Assembly: GCA_024345305.1 (NCBI GenBank)
Contig: BRON01000004.1
Location: forward strand, 1,922,001-1,986,000
Direction of reading: 5' to 3'
Length of the DNA stretch: 64,000 bases
Source of the DNA: Mrakia gelida
Taxonomy: Eukaryota > Basidiomycota > Tremellomycetes > Cystofilobasidiales > Mrakiaceae
Position numbers and translations under genes: made by a program. Each line of letters starts with the position of its first letter. Within the stretch, counting starts at the first letter, position 1. Positions 39,842 to 51,712 of this stretch are shown one piece after another. Below the pieces are notes generated by a model. The model was not told where the DNA came from, searched no databases, and saw only the letters and a program-made list of their open reading frames with translations.

Positions 39842-40729
39842 ATGAGCTTGATCCAACCCGTTCTTCCTCCCTCCTCTTCGGATCCTACCCACCTATCGAA
39901 TACGGAGGACGTCGCGACCTCGCCAGTCGAAGGGGAGTCGTCAACCAGGAGATCGATGGGACCAAACAAGGACCAAAGCTCAAGCCCTCCCTCGACCTTC
40001 TTTCCCTCCTCAGCTCCTTCAACTCTCAACGCTTCCCCAACCTCCCAACTCTCACTACCTCTTCCTCTCCTCCTCACCGTCCTGATCGAACCCAAAGCCA
40101 AACCACTCGCCTCCCCGCCGTTGTTCCTTCAGCTTTTTCCTCCCATCCTCTCCCCTGTCGACTCAATCAGCTTCGACGCTCGTCTTCCTCTCGAGCTCGA
40201 CCAGGATCCGAACCTCCCTCAACTCGGAGAGGGAGAGGAGGAGGGAGGAACCATCGAGGAAAGGATCATGGGGTTGCTTCGTGCGATTCACGAGGAATCG
40301 GTTGGGGAGGGAGGAGGGAAAGGGAGGTCGAGGAGGAGGAGAGGGTCTGATCATCAGCTCGCCGGAGAGGAGCTCGAGGAGGGGAGGGTTGGAGCCGAGA
40401 GGAGGAGGTCGTCTACCAGAACGGAGGATGGAGTGTTTCCGAAGACTCCCTTGGAGGGTGAGGAGGCGATGGTGCGATTGGGGGACGAGGGGGGCGAGTG
40501 CGGTGAGCTTGGGTCAGGGGAGAAGAGGTCGTGGGCTGGAGGAGGAGGTGGGGGATTCGAGCTGGGAGGCGAGGAGGTGGAGTTTGGGAAGAGCTTTGGG
40601 GTCTTGGGAGGTGAGAGAGAGGTGGATCAGTCTTCTGCGAGGATGGGTGATCCTGTCGAGATGGTGTTCGAGGAGGACGAGATGGAGTTGAGGAGCTCGG
40701 AGCAAGGAGTGGGCACGCTCTGGGTCTAG
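39842..40729 (+). CDS. Intronless hypothetical protein, 295 residues
   Basis: A single open frame begins MSLIQPVLPPSSSDPTHLSN and ends SSEQGVGTLWV. It includes one non-repetitive, conserved-looking core, LSLPLPLLLTVLIEPKAKPL with FLQLFPPILSPVDSISFDAR and GTIEERIMGLLRAIHEES. Flanking sequence is Ser/Pro-rich at the N side and Gly/Glu/Arg-rich at the C side. No domain is recognised. The lack of introns is unlike its neighbours, but the frame length and the defined core argue that it is real. Confidence 0.5.
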   Translation: MSLIQPVLPPSSSDPTHLSNTEDVATSPVEGESSTRRSMGPNKDQSSSPPSTFFPSSAPSTLNASPTSQLSLPLPLLLTVLIEPKAKPLASPPLFLQLFPPILSPVDSISFDARLPLELDQDPNLPQLGEGEEEGGTIEERIMGLLRAIHEESVGEGGGKGRSRRRRGSDHQLAGEELEEGRVGAERRRSSTRTEDGVFPKTPLEGEEAMVRLGDEGGECGELGSGEKRSWAGGGGGGFELGGEEVEFGKSFGVLGGEREVDQSSARMGDPVEMVFEEDEMELRSSEQGVGTLWV

Positions 40730-41178
40730 GGTGGGAAGTAGAGGTTTCAAAGACTGTCTCGTTACGAGCATGAACCTTTGTACAATACTATGCCAGCTGT
40801 ATCCTTGATCTCACACTTTGCGAGGGAGAGGAAGAGGGAAGGAAGACGCCGAAAGCTCGAGCTCAACGACGCGTTCCAGCTCGAGGTCGAGCGGCAACGC
40901 TTCTCTTCCGAGGAAAGCGAAGGATCTCGGATCAGCAGTACCGGGGAAGGCTTTCAGGTAGCTGATCTAAGAGAATCGACTCTCCTCTTCAATTTTTATA
41001 TATTTCTTCTCGGCGTCGCGATAACCAAACAAAAACGTCACTCTTGCTCGCAGCGAGATGACCCCCTTCTGCTTCCCTCCCCAGCCCTCCCTCTCTTTCC
41101 TTCCGACGCCCACCATCTACTCCTACCTCCCACCTCTTCACAACCCACCCATCCACACCTACATCCACTTTATCAATC
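40730..41178. promoter_or_regulatory. Intergenic with TATA-like element upstream of the coiled-coil gene
   Basis: A TTTATATATTT run at about 40995-41005 lies some 175 bases upstream of the ATG at 41179. A strongly pyrimidine-rich leader follows (41058-41170), typical of well-expressed fungal genes. Confidence 0.4.
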
Positions 41179-41912
41179 ATGTCGGACATCACCAAAGTAT
41201 GTTTTCTTCTTTCAGCGTCGAAGAGAGATACTTGAACCTTCAATTGAGCTCGAGCACTGACCCAACCTTCCTTCCCTGTCCCTCTTCGCAGCTCGAGAAG
41301 GAGGCTGCTCACATCGCTAAGAAGGAGGAGTCCGAGATCAAGCACGCTACTAAGGCTCTCGCTCACGCCGAGAAGTCGGAATCCAAGTCAGCTAAGGTCA
41401 GTTCAAGCTCATTCAGGCCTCTTTCAGCCCTCCGATTCGATCTCGAGCTCACCTTCCGTCCTCCCTTCATTCTCGCTACAGGCCGAGGAGAAGGCCATCC
41501 ACTCGCACGAGAAGGTCCTCAAGACGGAACACAAGCTCGCTGTCAAAGTCAGCGAGGCTCAGCAGAAGCACGACCGCGTTGTAGCCGACCAACACAAGGC
41601 GGAGAAGGACGTCGTCCAGAAGAAGCAGCATCACGACCAGCTCGAGCAGGACATCGCTGCCAAGAAGATGGCTCTGCAACAGGCTGAGGCTCATCACTCG
41701 CAGGGAGAGGTTAGTCCGACCTCTCTACTATAGTAGCTCTCTACTTCCGACTGGAACTCGCTCCCCGTCCCTCCTTCGAACGAAGCTCACCTCATCTCGC
41801 TTTTTCTTTCCCTTCGCAGGCTCAACGACTCGCCAAGCTGGATGCCGCTCGAAACCCCCCGGCCGTCGCTGGTGTTCACGACCCTTCGGTCGCTGCTCCT
41901 GGTCGAGTTTGA
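41179..41912 (+). CDS. Small His/Lys/Ala-rich coiled-coil protein
   Basis: The short first exon MSDITK (41179-41196) is spliced to LEKEAAHIAKKEESEIKHAT and KALAHAEKSESKSAK. Next come AEEKAIHSHEKVLKTEHKLA, VKVSEAQQKHDRVVADQHKA and QHHDQLEQDIAAKKMALQQA. The end is AGVHDPSVAAPGRV, stop at 41912. The product is about 150 residues, almost wholly a charged helix with regular histidines. The pyrimidine-rich leader and TATA-like box suggest strong expression. It resembles abundant small coiled-coil proteins of basidiomycete yeasts in general character, but no named family is recognised. Confidence 0.6.
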
Positions 41913-42291
41913 TCGCTTTTCGATCTCTGACCCATCTCGCTTGTTTCCTCGCTCTCTCCCTCTCTCTTCGTCTAAGCACTACCTACCCCTACGTATTACG
42001 AACTTGTCTGTGACTCGACTTGCCTCTCTTAACGAACCTTATCTATCGAACCTTGTCTTCGTCTCATCGCCTTTCGTGACTCTCAACTCAAAAGCAAGGT
42101 GGTCAACGTCGTTTGTTTCATCAGTTCGGTTCGTCAAAGTCTAGGAAGGCTGCAAGTCAAGGTCTACATATTTACTGCTCGCTCTCTCATCCCTACCAGA
42201 TCTCCCTTCTCCTCCTCGCCGCCCGAGTCGAGGACTGAACGCGTCGTTGAACGCCGACGGATGGGAGGCTTCGCTGAACCAGCGGAGGAGA
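41913..42291. other. Convergent 3' intergenic region
   Basis: Lies between the stop codons of the coiled-coil gene and the BCS1-type gene. No supported gene. Confidence 0.5.
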
Positions 42292-45200
42292 TTACTGCGA
42301 AGAAAGGTCCAAGGTCAAGGGGACGAAAAAGGCGAAAGTCAGTATCCGTCCGAGTCGAAAGGGGTGCAAGCGATCTCGAAAGGAGAAACGCGTCGAAACG
42401 AGAGAGACACACTCACGGCGTTGACCTTCATCTTCCCTCCTCCCCTTCTACCACCACCATCCCTTCCACCTCCTCCGCCTCTCCCGAACATTGAAGGAGG
42501 ACGCACAGCTCCTCGATCTCCGAGCGGAGGTGCCGACGGCGATGGAATCGAAGGGAAGATCAAGTCGTCCTCCAGAGGGTCGTCGCGTTCGAGTCGAGCG
42601 AGGAGAGCGAGTTCTTCCTTCTGTTTCTTGCGCTGTAGAGAGAACGAAGAAAAAAAAAAGGGGGTCAATATTCACGTTCGGGGCTCGAGAGAGGGTGAGA
42701 AAAGGAGAAAGAGCGAGAGAGAACTGACCTCTTCAGCCGCCTTCGAGAGAAGACGAGCTTCCCACTCCCGTTCCGCTTCTTCGCGTTGAGATTCGACGAT
42801 GGCTTGTTGTGTTTCGACCCAGGCTATGGTGAAAAAAGGAGCGCAGAGATTCTGTCAGCGAGAGATGGGATGTCGAAGGCTCAAGACGAGGAAGCGAGAC
42901 GAACTCGACGCGTTCTCGACGGCTTCCCTCGGCGAGTCCTTGTGGTCGAGTAGATATCCTTGGATGGTGGCAGCGGAGCTGTATGAGATTAGCGATGAGA
43001 CGTCAGTCAACAGTCGCATCGAGACTGACAACGAGAAAGGGAGACGAGCAGCTCACAAGACGCCAGAGGGGACGAGGTGACCAAACTCCATCGACAACGC
43101 AAGGACCTCCTGCTTCTCCAAATCCACCTTCTTGAGCACCTCGGCTTCGTTCTCCTTCGAACTCGCTTCCACCCTCCTGGCAACCTCCTTCTCCGTAGGA
43201 AGCATGAAGAAGACGAAGAGCCCTTCGACTTGCTCGGTCGTTGTGGGATCGAACCGAATGTGGATGTCGAGTCGACCTGGTCGAGTGAGGGCTGGATCCA
43301 GTCGAGAGTAGTAGTTGGTAGTGGTGAAGAGAATCCGACCGTCGACGCTTCCGAGTCCATCGAGAGCTCCGAGCAGGCCACTCATCGTCAAGCCAGATGT
43401 CGGGGCAGCGTCTCGCGAACTCGAGCTGGATCCATGATTGACCGACTGGAGGGCTCGAGAAGCGGTAGGGTTGTGATCCGAGGTTCTTGGTGCGAAGGCG
43501 ACTGGCGAAGAGTAAGACGGAATAGAGAGAAAGAGGAAAGTCAGCTCTCCGTCGTGTTCGAACGAGTCGCGTCGACCTTCGACCTCTCGAGGAAAGGAGG
43601 CAGATGTCTCAACGAGTGGGGATCTGACTCACCATCAATGTCCTCAATCAAGATGATGCAGTTCGGAGGAGTGAGAGAAAGGGCCATCTGAAGGCGCGCG
43701 TCCGTGAGGGAGGACGAGGAGAGGTCGAGGGTGTAAATGTCGAGCTGCAGTTCCGACGAGATGGCGGTGACGAGCGAGGTTTTTCCTGATCCTGGAGGTC
43801 CGTAGAGAAGTACTCCTCGACGATCTGAACAGAACAGGACGACAGTCAGTCTGAGAAAACTAAGGGAGAAGAAAAGGAACTAAGGAGAGGGAAAGGGACG
43901 CGACGAACGAGGGATCCCGCGTTCGGTGTAGAAAGCCTTGTTCGCGATGAACCTGAAACGAGATCGAGGGTCAGCCTATGCAAAGGATCGCTCGATCTGT
44001 AGCAAGAGATCAAAGACTCACTCTTGGAGATCCTTCTTCAGCCATTCGGTCTGTCCTCGAGGAAGAACGACGCTCCTCGCCGACCGTTTCGACCTGGTCG
44101 CGACCCCGCTCCATCTCGTGCACTGAGGTTGATTGCAGTTTGGGGCGTTGCATCCGGCGAAGGTGTGAACTCGGAGGGAGGTCGGTGACTGAGTTGCGTA
44201 GTGAAGTTTGGACGATGAAACGAGGTGAAGGAGGATGGATCGGGAGGGAAGACGCTGGACGGAGGGAGGGGAAGCGGAGAGTACGAGGGATTCGTCGAGT
44301 TGAGATGGTTTGGGAGGTGGGACGGAGGGTACTGTGATGGGTAGGAGTGAGGCGAGAAAGGAAGGGAAGGGGATGAAACGAATCTTGAGGCTGAGGAGGG
44401 AAGAATACCGAGAGGTCAGACGCGTCGAGGGACGATCGGCGAAGAAACGCAGGACAGAACTAGAGATGGCGACTCACTACTTGGTGTTTCCCGTAGAGTA
44501 GTCGGTGGTCTGCTGTACAGGTTGACCTCCGTTTCCGTTAGTCGAGGAGATGGCACCGAGGGAGGAAGCGAGGAGGTCGTAGTTCGTCTTCCTCGTGAGC
44601 GAGACGACGAGAAGATATTTTTCGAACCAGACGAGAGTATGCTCTGAGGGATGAGAGGTTATCCGGTAGCTGTGCTGTCGAGCGGCTGAAACTGGGGTCC
44701 AAAAGACGAGAGAGGTGGGAAGGAAGAGGTCAGCGAACGAGAGTCTTACTCGACCCAGGCTGCCAGGAGCGAGGCATGACGAGCGAGAGGCAGGGAAAAG
44801 GACTGACCGACCATGTCTGCAGCTCTATCTCTAGCTTGACTTTTGAGCACACGTCTGACCTGACTGACACCCATGCCAGAGAAACTGGGTCGGATCTTGG
44901 AGGGATCAGGCTCAGCGTTCGCGTCGGCGACGATCTCGACTCCGAGCTCTTTCGAGAGGTGAATCGTCGACCCAGCGTCCTTGAGGTAGAGAGTGACCCA
45001 GGAAAAGGCGGGAGTATTCTCTTGTAGGTAGGCAGTGAGGAAGAGCTCTGTATGAGGAGACAAAGAAGTGGTCAGTCTGTGCGAGTGGTGGTGGCGAACT
45101 CGAAACGAACGAGGCAGGGAGGAGAAGGAGGGGAGGAAGCGAGCTCAACTCACGATCTGCCATCACTCTGACGGGATACAAAACGATCTTCTTGAGCAGG

Positions 45201-45448
45201 TACCAGCATGAGAAGTATGGGAGGAGAGAAGAAAAGCTGCTTCCGAACCCTCCGACGGCTTGTTGACCTTGGAAGGAAGGAGCAGAGGACCGAGCTCGAC
45301 GACCTCCACCGAGCTGAGAGAGGAAGGTCGCGGCGATGGGGAGGAAGAAGGAAGCGAGGCCCCAGGATGGTTCGAAGCTCCGAGGGCTGGAGTAGGAAGA
45401 GGGAGAGGTCCCGTTGTGATGAGGAGTGTGGGTATCGTTGGAACCCAT
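42292..45448 (-). CDS. BCS1-type mitochondrial AAA ATPase
   Basis: The start at 45448 reads [20 protein letters not shown], then a membrane-proximal segment with [20 protein letters not shown]. The BCS1-specific N domain follows over 44.0-45.1 kb ([34 protein letters not shown] basic region). The AAA module has Walker [20 protein letters not shown] (about 43.78 kb), Walker [10 protein letters not shown] and the second-region [39 protein letters not shown]. Known BCS1 moves the folded Rieske protein across the inner membrane. Fungi often have several paralogues, so this may not be the orthologue. A Gly/Arg-rich tail (near 42.45 kb) is unusual. The final exon appears to begin directly with the TAA stop (42294-42292). 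Confidence 0.85.
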
Positions 45449-45645
45449 TGGGAAAGGTCGTGGACGTGTGGAAGAGAAACGAGGTGGAGTTCGCTCGACG
45501 TGGGCTTCTCCGACCGATCCGCCGCAGCCCACGAGCTCGTCGGAAAATTCGACGAGTGGGCGAAGTCGAGGTTTCAATGGTAGGAGAGGGGGAGAAGTCT
45601 GGCTGGAGTCAGAAAGAAGAGAAAAAAAGCTCACAAGGACATCGA
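45449..45645. promoter_or_regulatory. Short spacer: JmjC 3' end / BCS1-type promoter
   Basis: 197 bases between the JmjC stop and the BCS1-type start on the same strand. The BCS1-type promoter must lie here or inside the upstream gene. Confidence 0.35.
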
Positions 45646-46772
45646 TCATCGAAACCAGAAGTTGACGCTCAACCTCTCCGCGTCCTCCCCGTCGTCGCCA
45701 GTTCCCACGCCTTCTACACAGTGCCACCACCCTTCTGGTATGAACAAGGAGTCTCCCTTCTTCAACACAACTCTCCTCTCCTCCTTCCGGGCCTCCTCGA
45801 ACAACGGCCAGTCTCGAAGGAGGACGTTCGGCGGAGAGACCGGAAGACGCGACGTTTGTTGCTGAGGAGGAGGTGCGAGGTAGAGAGTCGATGGGGGGAG
45901 GGTGGGAGGATAGAAGTGAATGGTCTTGGGTGAGGGGGATAGGTGGGTGAAGAGGTTGTGACTTAGGAGAAGAGGGAAGCGAAGGAGGACAGCACGACGC
46001 GTCAGGTCGACGGTTTCGCAACAAACGGGCGAACGAGCGAGGGAAGGGAAGCCACGAACTAGGGATCGCGGTGGATACTGATGAGACCGAGACGGTCGAA
46101 ATCAGCATCGTCTCGAGGAAAATGTTGTGCAGAAAAGAGAAGGACGGACGGAGTGAAAGTTCCAGCAGGTCCGAGCCAAAGGTTTTTCCGCCACACCTCT
46201 CCCTTCCCTGCCGAGAGATAGTCTTCGAGAAAGGGTCCAGGGATGTCCTCGTTGAGCTCCGGTATCTGAATAGACGAACCTCGAGTCAGCCTCTGCTTTG
46301 TCGACGAGGGCAGAAGAGCGAGAACGAACCGAATCGAACACATCGTGTTGGGCGAGGTAAAAAACGAGGTCAGGAAGCATAGTTGGGTCTTCCGATGGGA
46401 TTCGATCGAGGATGAAGGCGTCCAGGTAAGTCTCTGTGCGGGTGGGAGATCTCGGTCAGTGTCTACTTCTCAGAATGCCTGGAAAACGAGAGGGAACTCG
46501 CCAAGAAGCATCGTCGTCTTGCCCTTTTCGCCTTCGTCCATGAACCCTCGTCCTTTGGGAGCCCACTCCACAGGGACGAGGATTCCTGAAGCTCGTTCCC
46601 GAAGGCGTCCTAGGTTGTTCTTGACCGTCCAGTTGTCGAGAGCTGGCCAGTGAGCGATCAGACCTGTGAGCAGGGCTGGCTCAGAGGCGCGGACGAGGGA
46701 GGAGAAGGAGGAGAGCGAAGGTTGGTGATGGGTTGGAAGCGAGATGGACCGAAAGAAGCGACTGGAACGCAT
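45646..46772 (-). CDS. JmjC-domain dioxygenase (JMJD5/KDM8-like)
   Basis: The start at 46772 (MRSSRFFRSISLPTHHQPSL) leads into SEPALLTGLIAHWPALDNW, the usual entry to JmjC folds. The cupin core is DIPGPFLEDYLSAGKGE, NLWLGPAGTFTP-IHRDPYH-NLFTHL (iron ligands His and Asp in HRD) and KKGDSLFIPEGWWHCVEGVG with the third ligand His, ending LSVNFWFR. Such enzymes are iron(II)/2-oxoglutarate hydroxylases or demethylases acting on proteins. The substrate is unknown. The HRD motif is split by introns: one ends just before IHRD and another (donor GTTCGT at 46069) interrupts DPY. A second GTTCGT donor is at 46329. About 300 residues. Confidence 0.85.
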
Positions 46773-46981
46773 GAGGAGAGGATCTACAGGGAGACGAGAG
46801 GGTGAAGGTTCATTCCTAGCTGGGGGAGAAGCTGAGGAGATATCGAGTTGGCTTTCGTTGGTGACCGCTGGAGGAAAGGGAAGGAAGAAGAGGAGCTCAC
46901 CTCGAAGTTGTGCTCGACCATCATCAGCTCCCTTCCTCCCCTTCCTCTCTTCCCATCCAGACTCTTCAGTCCCTCTCCATC
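46773..46981. promoter_or_regulatory. Divergent promoter, JmjC / MYND genes
   Basis: 209 bases between divergent start codons. Pyrimidine-rich on the plus strand next to 46982. Confidence 0.4.
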
Positions 46982-48214
46982 ATGACCAGCTCCTCCTACG
47001 TCTTTCCTAAACTCGGTTCTCCTGCTTTCAACGTAGCCTTCGTCCTGGAGATCATCAACGAGCAAGGAGAGCTCCTCCCTTGCCCTCCTCGAATCTCCTC
47101 CCTCGATGTCGCTAGACTGGGGTCCAACTTCCAGGCAGGTCCTTCGCCCATTCTCTGCCATCCTTCCAACCAAAGAACCATCTGACCTCTTTTACCGCTC
47201 TCTGCGTCAAAGCTCACAAGCAAGCCGATGTACGAGAAAGAAGAGGACTTCAACGCCTTCATCGCCGCATACCTTCCTTCCCTCCTCGACCGATATCGTC
47301 GCTCTTCCTCGCTTCCTGCGTACATCCTTTCGGTCATGGGAATGGACGTCACCTTCCCCTACATCGGAAGGTACATGCGATCCTTTCCAGGAGGCTTCTT
47401 TCTTCTCGAAGATCACTTCCGCTTGATCGCGACGGTCGACAGGTGGGATCTCTTTGCCTTCTGGCCCGTGAGTGACCTCGTTCACCCTCGACGCTCATCC
47501 TTGGGCGATGAGCCCACTGTTCCTGACCTTCATCGTTTACTGCAGGGGGCTCAAGCTCCTAGAATCGGGGAGCAGAGGGTACTCTTCAATCTCCTCATCA
47601 ATCCGACCTCGTACATCATCCAGCTCGGTGGCCAACTCACGAGAGACCGTGCTGCTCGACAGAACCTTCTAGCCGCTACTCGCTCTTCGCTTCGCAGGCT
47701 TTACGCGTACCTCGAGGACCATGTCGACGACAAGCCAACTCCGGACGACGACCCTGCTCGCTTCAAAATGAACGGCCACATATTGCTTCCTGCCGTTCAA
47801 ACGCTGGTCGGCTGGATCGATCTGGTGATGACGACGGAAACCGCCCCGAATCCGATCAAGGTCCACCTTCGCCTGAGCAATCGAGAGACTCCCTGGCTCT
47901 CGTGCGAGGCGAAGGGGGTTGGACCGTGCGAGACGCGCGAGAAGGACGCTGAGATCTTGGGCTGCTCGAGGGTGAGTGACCTTCTCTCTCTCCGTGCGTA
48001 CCACAGTACGAGTAGCTGACTCCTCTATCTTTTCCTCTCTCCAGTGCAAGACTGTTCGATACTGCTCTCACGGTTCGCGCTCTCGCTCTCTCCTCGTTCG
48101 ACGCGTTGGTCGTCCTCCGTCACTGACGCGTCTTTGCCTCGTTCGCTTGCTACAGCTCATCAAAAGTCGCACTGGAAAGTCCACAAGCTGAGATGCTTCG
48201 AGTGTGCGTGGTAG
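46982..48214 (+). CDS. MYND zinc-finger protein
   Basis: The start MTSSSYVFPKLGSPAFNVAF is followed by ISSLDVARLGSNFQ and, after an intron whose donor appears to be GC (CAG|GCAGGT, near 47134), LTSKPMYEKEEDFNAFIAAY. Then come ILSVMGMDVTFPYIGRYMRS, LLEDHFRLIATVDRWDLFAF and VLFNLLINPTSYIIQLGGQL. The C-terminal MYND finger is spread over exons: CSRCKTVRYCSH, then AHQKSHWKVHKLRC, ending FECAW. MYND fingers bind proline-rich peptides. The upstream alpha-helical body is typical of basidiomycete MYND proteins of unknown role. Stop TAG at 48212-48214. Confidence 0.8.
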
Positions 48215-48710
48215 TGGGAGAGTCGGGTGGAGAGTTGAGCGAGTGAGGAACTTTTGCTTCTCGATTGTTATCGATGACGACCCTTCACGCCCTTTTCCTC
48301 ACCACCGCCGTTCAGCGTTCGAGCACGCTGTACTCTTGAACAAACTTTCACGGCCATCCTCGTCAGTTCGTTCTCGCCTCCTTCGCGAGCGCAAGAAAAA
48401 CAGCTTTCGCTCGACGCGTCCCGCTCGTCCTCGTGGTGGAGGCAGCGCAAAAGATACGCTCTCAGCAAGCATCCTGAGAGGGTGTCTGCTTTATCGAGCC
48501 CTTTTTCCCCTGTGCTGAGCTGCAGAAGCAAGTAAGAGAAAACTTCCCGTGACGACGAAAGCTCGAATCGGTTGCGATGACTCGCCGTTCAGCTCCTCTC
48601 CCTCTTGTTTGCCTTCCAGCGTCGACCTTTGCCCTTCTTGGGCGAATCACCTCTCCACTTCTTCCCCTACTCCCTCATCCATCTTCAGCACACACCCACA
48701 CCGCCTCTTG
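48215..48710. other. Intergenic, MYND 3' flank and RNF10 promoter
   Basis: No supported gene. Contains GACGCGTC at about 48411, and a pyrimidine-rich leader just before 48711. Confidence 0.5.
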
Positions 48711-51700
48711 ATGAGCTCTCTACGAATGTCCAACGGCCAAGGACCCAACGGAACGGGAGGAGGGGGTGGAGGTGGAGGAGGAGGAGGGGGGAGGAAGATG
48801 AACGCTGCGAACCACCTCCTCAACTTCTCTTTGCCTACTAGAGCGGAGCGAGCAGTCGTACCTAGACGGAGTCGGAAAGGTGGAGGAGGGGAAGGGGCTC
48901 GCTGGCAGGTTTTCAACAAGGAGAGTGAGTCCCAAGATCTGCTCTCCCACCCGTCCTCCTTCCCCTCCTTCCCTCCTTCGTTCGAACGTCTCGATTCACG
49001 TATAAACTGATCTCGCTCTTCTTCTTCTTCTGCTGCTTCGTCTCTCAGAGTTCGTGAACGCGTCCTTCCGGTTCATGCTCAAAGCGACTGGCGATTTCAC
49101 CGTCTACTTCACCGATTCAGATATGTGAGCTCATCCCTTCCCTCCGCTCCTCGTCCCCGTCTTCCAACGTTCGTCCCTTCGTCGAGCTTCCAGACTGATT
49201 ACTTGCTCGTTTCGCTCCTCCTCAGCCTCTTCCACTGGCCAGACATCCTTCAAGTCCTCGTCCCTACTCCCACACCGTCGCTCGTTCGAGAATCGTCGGA
49301 CGACGGCCGAGCGAGCTCGAGGTCGAGGGAACCTTCTCTCCCCAGTTGTCCGATCTGCCTTGGAGTACGTCTTCTAGCCTCAGAATCGCTTCTCGAACGC
49401 TGAAGCTGATACTGACATCCCTCTTCTTCATCTTCGCAGGTGCCGGTCGCTCCTCGAATGACAAAATGTGGACATGTGAGCTCCCTCTCTCCTTCGAGCT
49501 CAATCTCGACGCCCTTCCTCCTTTCGCTGACTTCACCTTCGTTTGACTGCTCTCAGATTTACTGCTTCTCATGTGTGCTTCACTACCTCGCTCTAAGTGA
49601 GGAGAAGTACGCTCGATGCCCGATCTGGTACGTTCAGCTCACCAAACTCACGAAATCGAGCGAGACCAAGCTGACCCTTCCCTCGCGTCCACACCTCTCT
49701 CCCAGCACCGACACCATCTACTCGAGAGACCTCAAATGCGCAACCTGGTCGCCTGCCGTTCCCGAACCTACCATTCCTACCCCTCCACCCTCTCTCGGTC
49801 CCGTCGCCGCAACAACTCCCTCCCACCCTCACTCGCATCCCTCGAACGACCACGACCACGCCGAGATCCCTTCCGACTTCGAGGATATCCCATCAGCACC
49901 CGCCATCACTCGCACTCCTCTTTCCCACCCTTCCACTTACCCCACGCATATTTTCCGACTCATCCAAAGACCTCAACACAGCACGCTCGCCCTCCCTCGC
50001 TCCTCGACCTGGCCATCCTCAGCCCTCCTCCCTCACGAAGCACCCTTCCAGTTCCTCCCCGACGTCTCGACTTTCGCTCGATTCATGCTCGCCACTCCCG
50101 CCTACCTGGTCGGAGAGCTGGAGAGGGACGTGCGCCAACTCGACGCGGAGAAGAGGGAGCAGAAGAGTGCTGGAGAGGATGGAGTTGGGTTGGGTTTCAT
50201 CGACGCGGCGAGGGCCAAAGTTGTCGAGCAGATCAGTCGAGCGAGGGCTGAGTTGGAGACTCCAGGGGTGCTGAGGAAGATCCAGGAGGTGGAAGCTGTA
50301 CTGGAAGCTCTGGAGAAGAGGGGAGAGGTGGAGAAGGAGAGGGAGGAGCGGTCCAGAGTCCTCCTTCTCGCTTCGACAGAAGCAGCAACATCGTCGGCAC
50401 CCCTCCCTCCCCCTTCCTTCTTCCCATCAGCAAACGCACCCTCCTTCGTCCCCTCACCTTCGTCCGCCAACTCCTCGCCGTCCACCTCCCTCATCAACGA
50501 GTCATCTTCAACCAACGCGACTCCCACCCCTCACGCGTTCCTCAATCATCTCGGTCACTCCTGGTCTGCATCTTTTCCCTTCGATCCCTCCTCCAACCTC
50601 ACAACAGTCTCCGCACCAGCAACTCCCTATCCCTCGACCTCACCCACCAAATCCTCCCTCCTCAACCCCAATCCTCGAACAAATCAACGAAAACCCCATC
50701 TCGCTCCTCCTCCAGAACCATCGTTCTTCTTCTACCAGTCCTACGGAGGACAGCAGATCTACCTCCACCCTCTCGATATCCGAGTTCTCTTACACGAGTA
50801 CAAGTCCTATTCGGCTTTCCCGTCTCTCCTGAAGGTCGGCGTCGAAGGTGCTGAGGAAGGAACGAGTGAGTTCAATTCTTGCTTCGACTGGGTCGAAACC
50901 GCGAACGAGAGCTGATCCGTGTTGATTTCCTCGCCTCTTCTCAAGTGAACGACGATCTCCGAAGGCGATGCAAGTACCTCGCACATCTCCCCACCGGATG
51001 CTCGATCCTCTTCGTCGAAACGGACCTCTCGACCCTGGTCTCCCCAGCAACCCTCGCCGCCTTCGACGCTCCACTGAAGCAACGACGCCAACGCCGACGG
51101 GAGCGTGGGAAGAGGGAGGAGCGAGATCGTCGTCGAGCGGAGGCTGCCGAGCGGGAGAAGGAAGGAGGAGGGTTGGATCGTCGCGCTCCGGACGACGGAC
51201 GACGAGGAGGAGGATGGGGAGGTGAAGGAGGCGACGAGTTCGAGGAAGCTCTAGAACGGAGTCTTCTCGAGAGCCAGGGCTACGAAGGAGACGACATTGG
51301 AGCTGGCAGCAGTACCTCCGGATCCTTCCCACCTCACCCAACCCTTTCCTCCTCCCTCGACCGAACGCCAGGATATCGACCACCACCCCCTTCCTCCTCT
51401 CCTCCCTCCCTCGGCGCCTGGGGAGCTCGCTCCTTCGCTTCGGCTCTTCACACCTCTTCCTCCTCCTCAACCTACGGCCGCACGGATGGTCGTCGGAACG
51501 AAGTGGACGAGGAGGAAGTCGCTGCTCTCTGGCGACGGTTCGACGCTCAGGAGGGAGAACGGAACCGGTTGGATCGGGAGGGAGAGAGCAGTGCTGGTGG
51601 GAGTGGGGGAGTGCCGGCGGCTAGCTCGTCGAATGGGGGAGGAGGGGGAGGGAAGAAGTCGAAGAAGAAGGGACAGAAGGTCCTTTTGACTGGGGGAGGG

Positions 51701-51712
51701 AGGAGAGGGTAG
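48711..51712 (+). CDS. RING finger E3 ubiquitin ligase, RNF10/Mag2 family
   Basis: The start at 48711 gives MSSLRMSNGQGPNG and a poly-Gly tract, then NHLLNFSLPTRAER and VVPRRSRKGGGGEGARWQVF. The exons VNASFRFMLKATGDFTVYF and WPDILQVLVPT precede the RING: CPICLGVPVAPRMTKCGHIY, CFSCVLHYLALSEEKYARCP-IC (C3HC4). Downstream, PEPSFFFYQSYGGQQIYLHP, LDIRVLLHEYKSYSAFPSLL, CKYLAHLPTGCSILFVETDL and an EFEEALERSLLESQ motif are all hallmarks of RNF10/Mag2. Those proteins ubiquitinate 40S ribosomal proteins on stalled ribosomes. The end is a basic GKKSKKKGQKVLLTGGGRRG, stop at 51712. The RING exons are interrupted by at least two introns. Confidence 0.92.
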
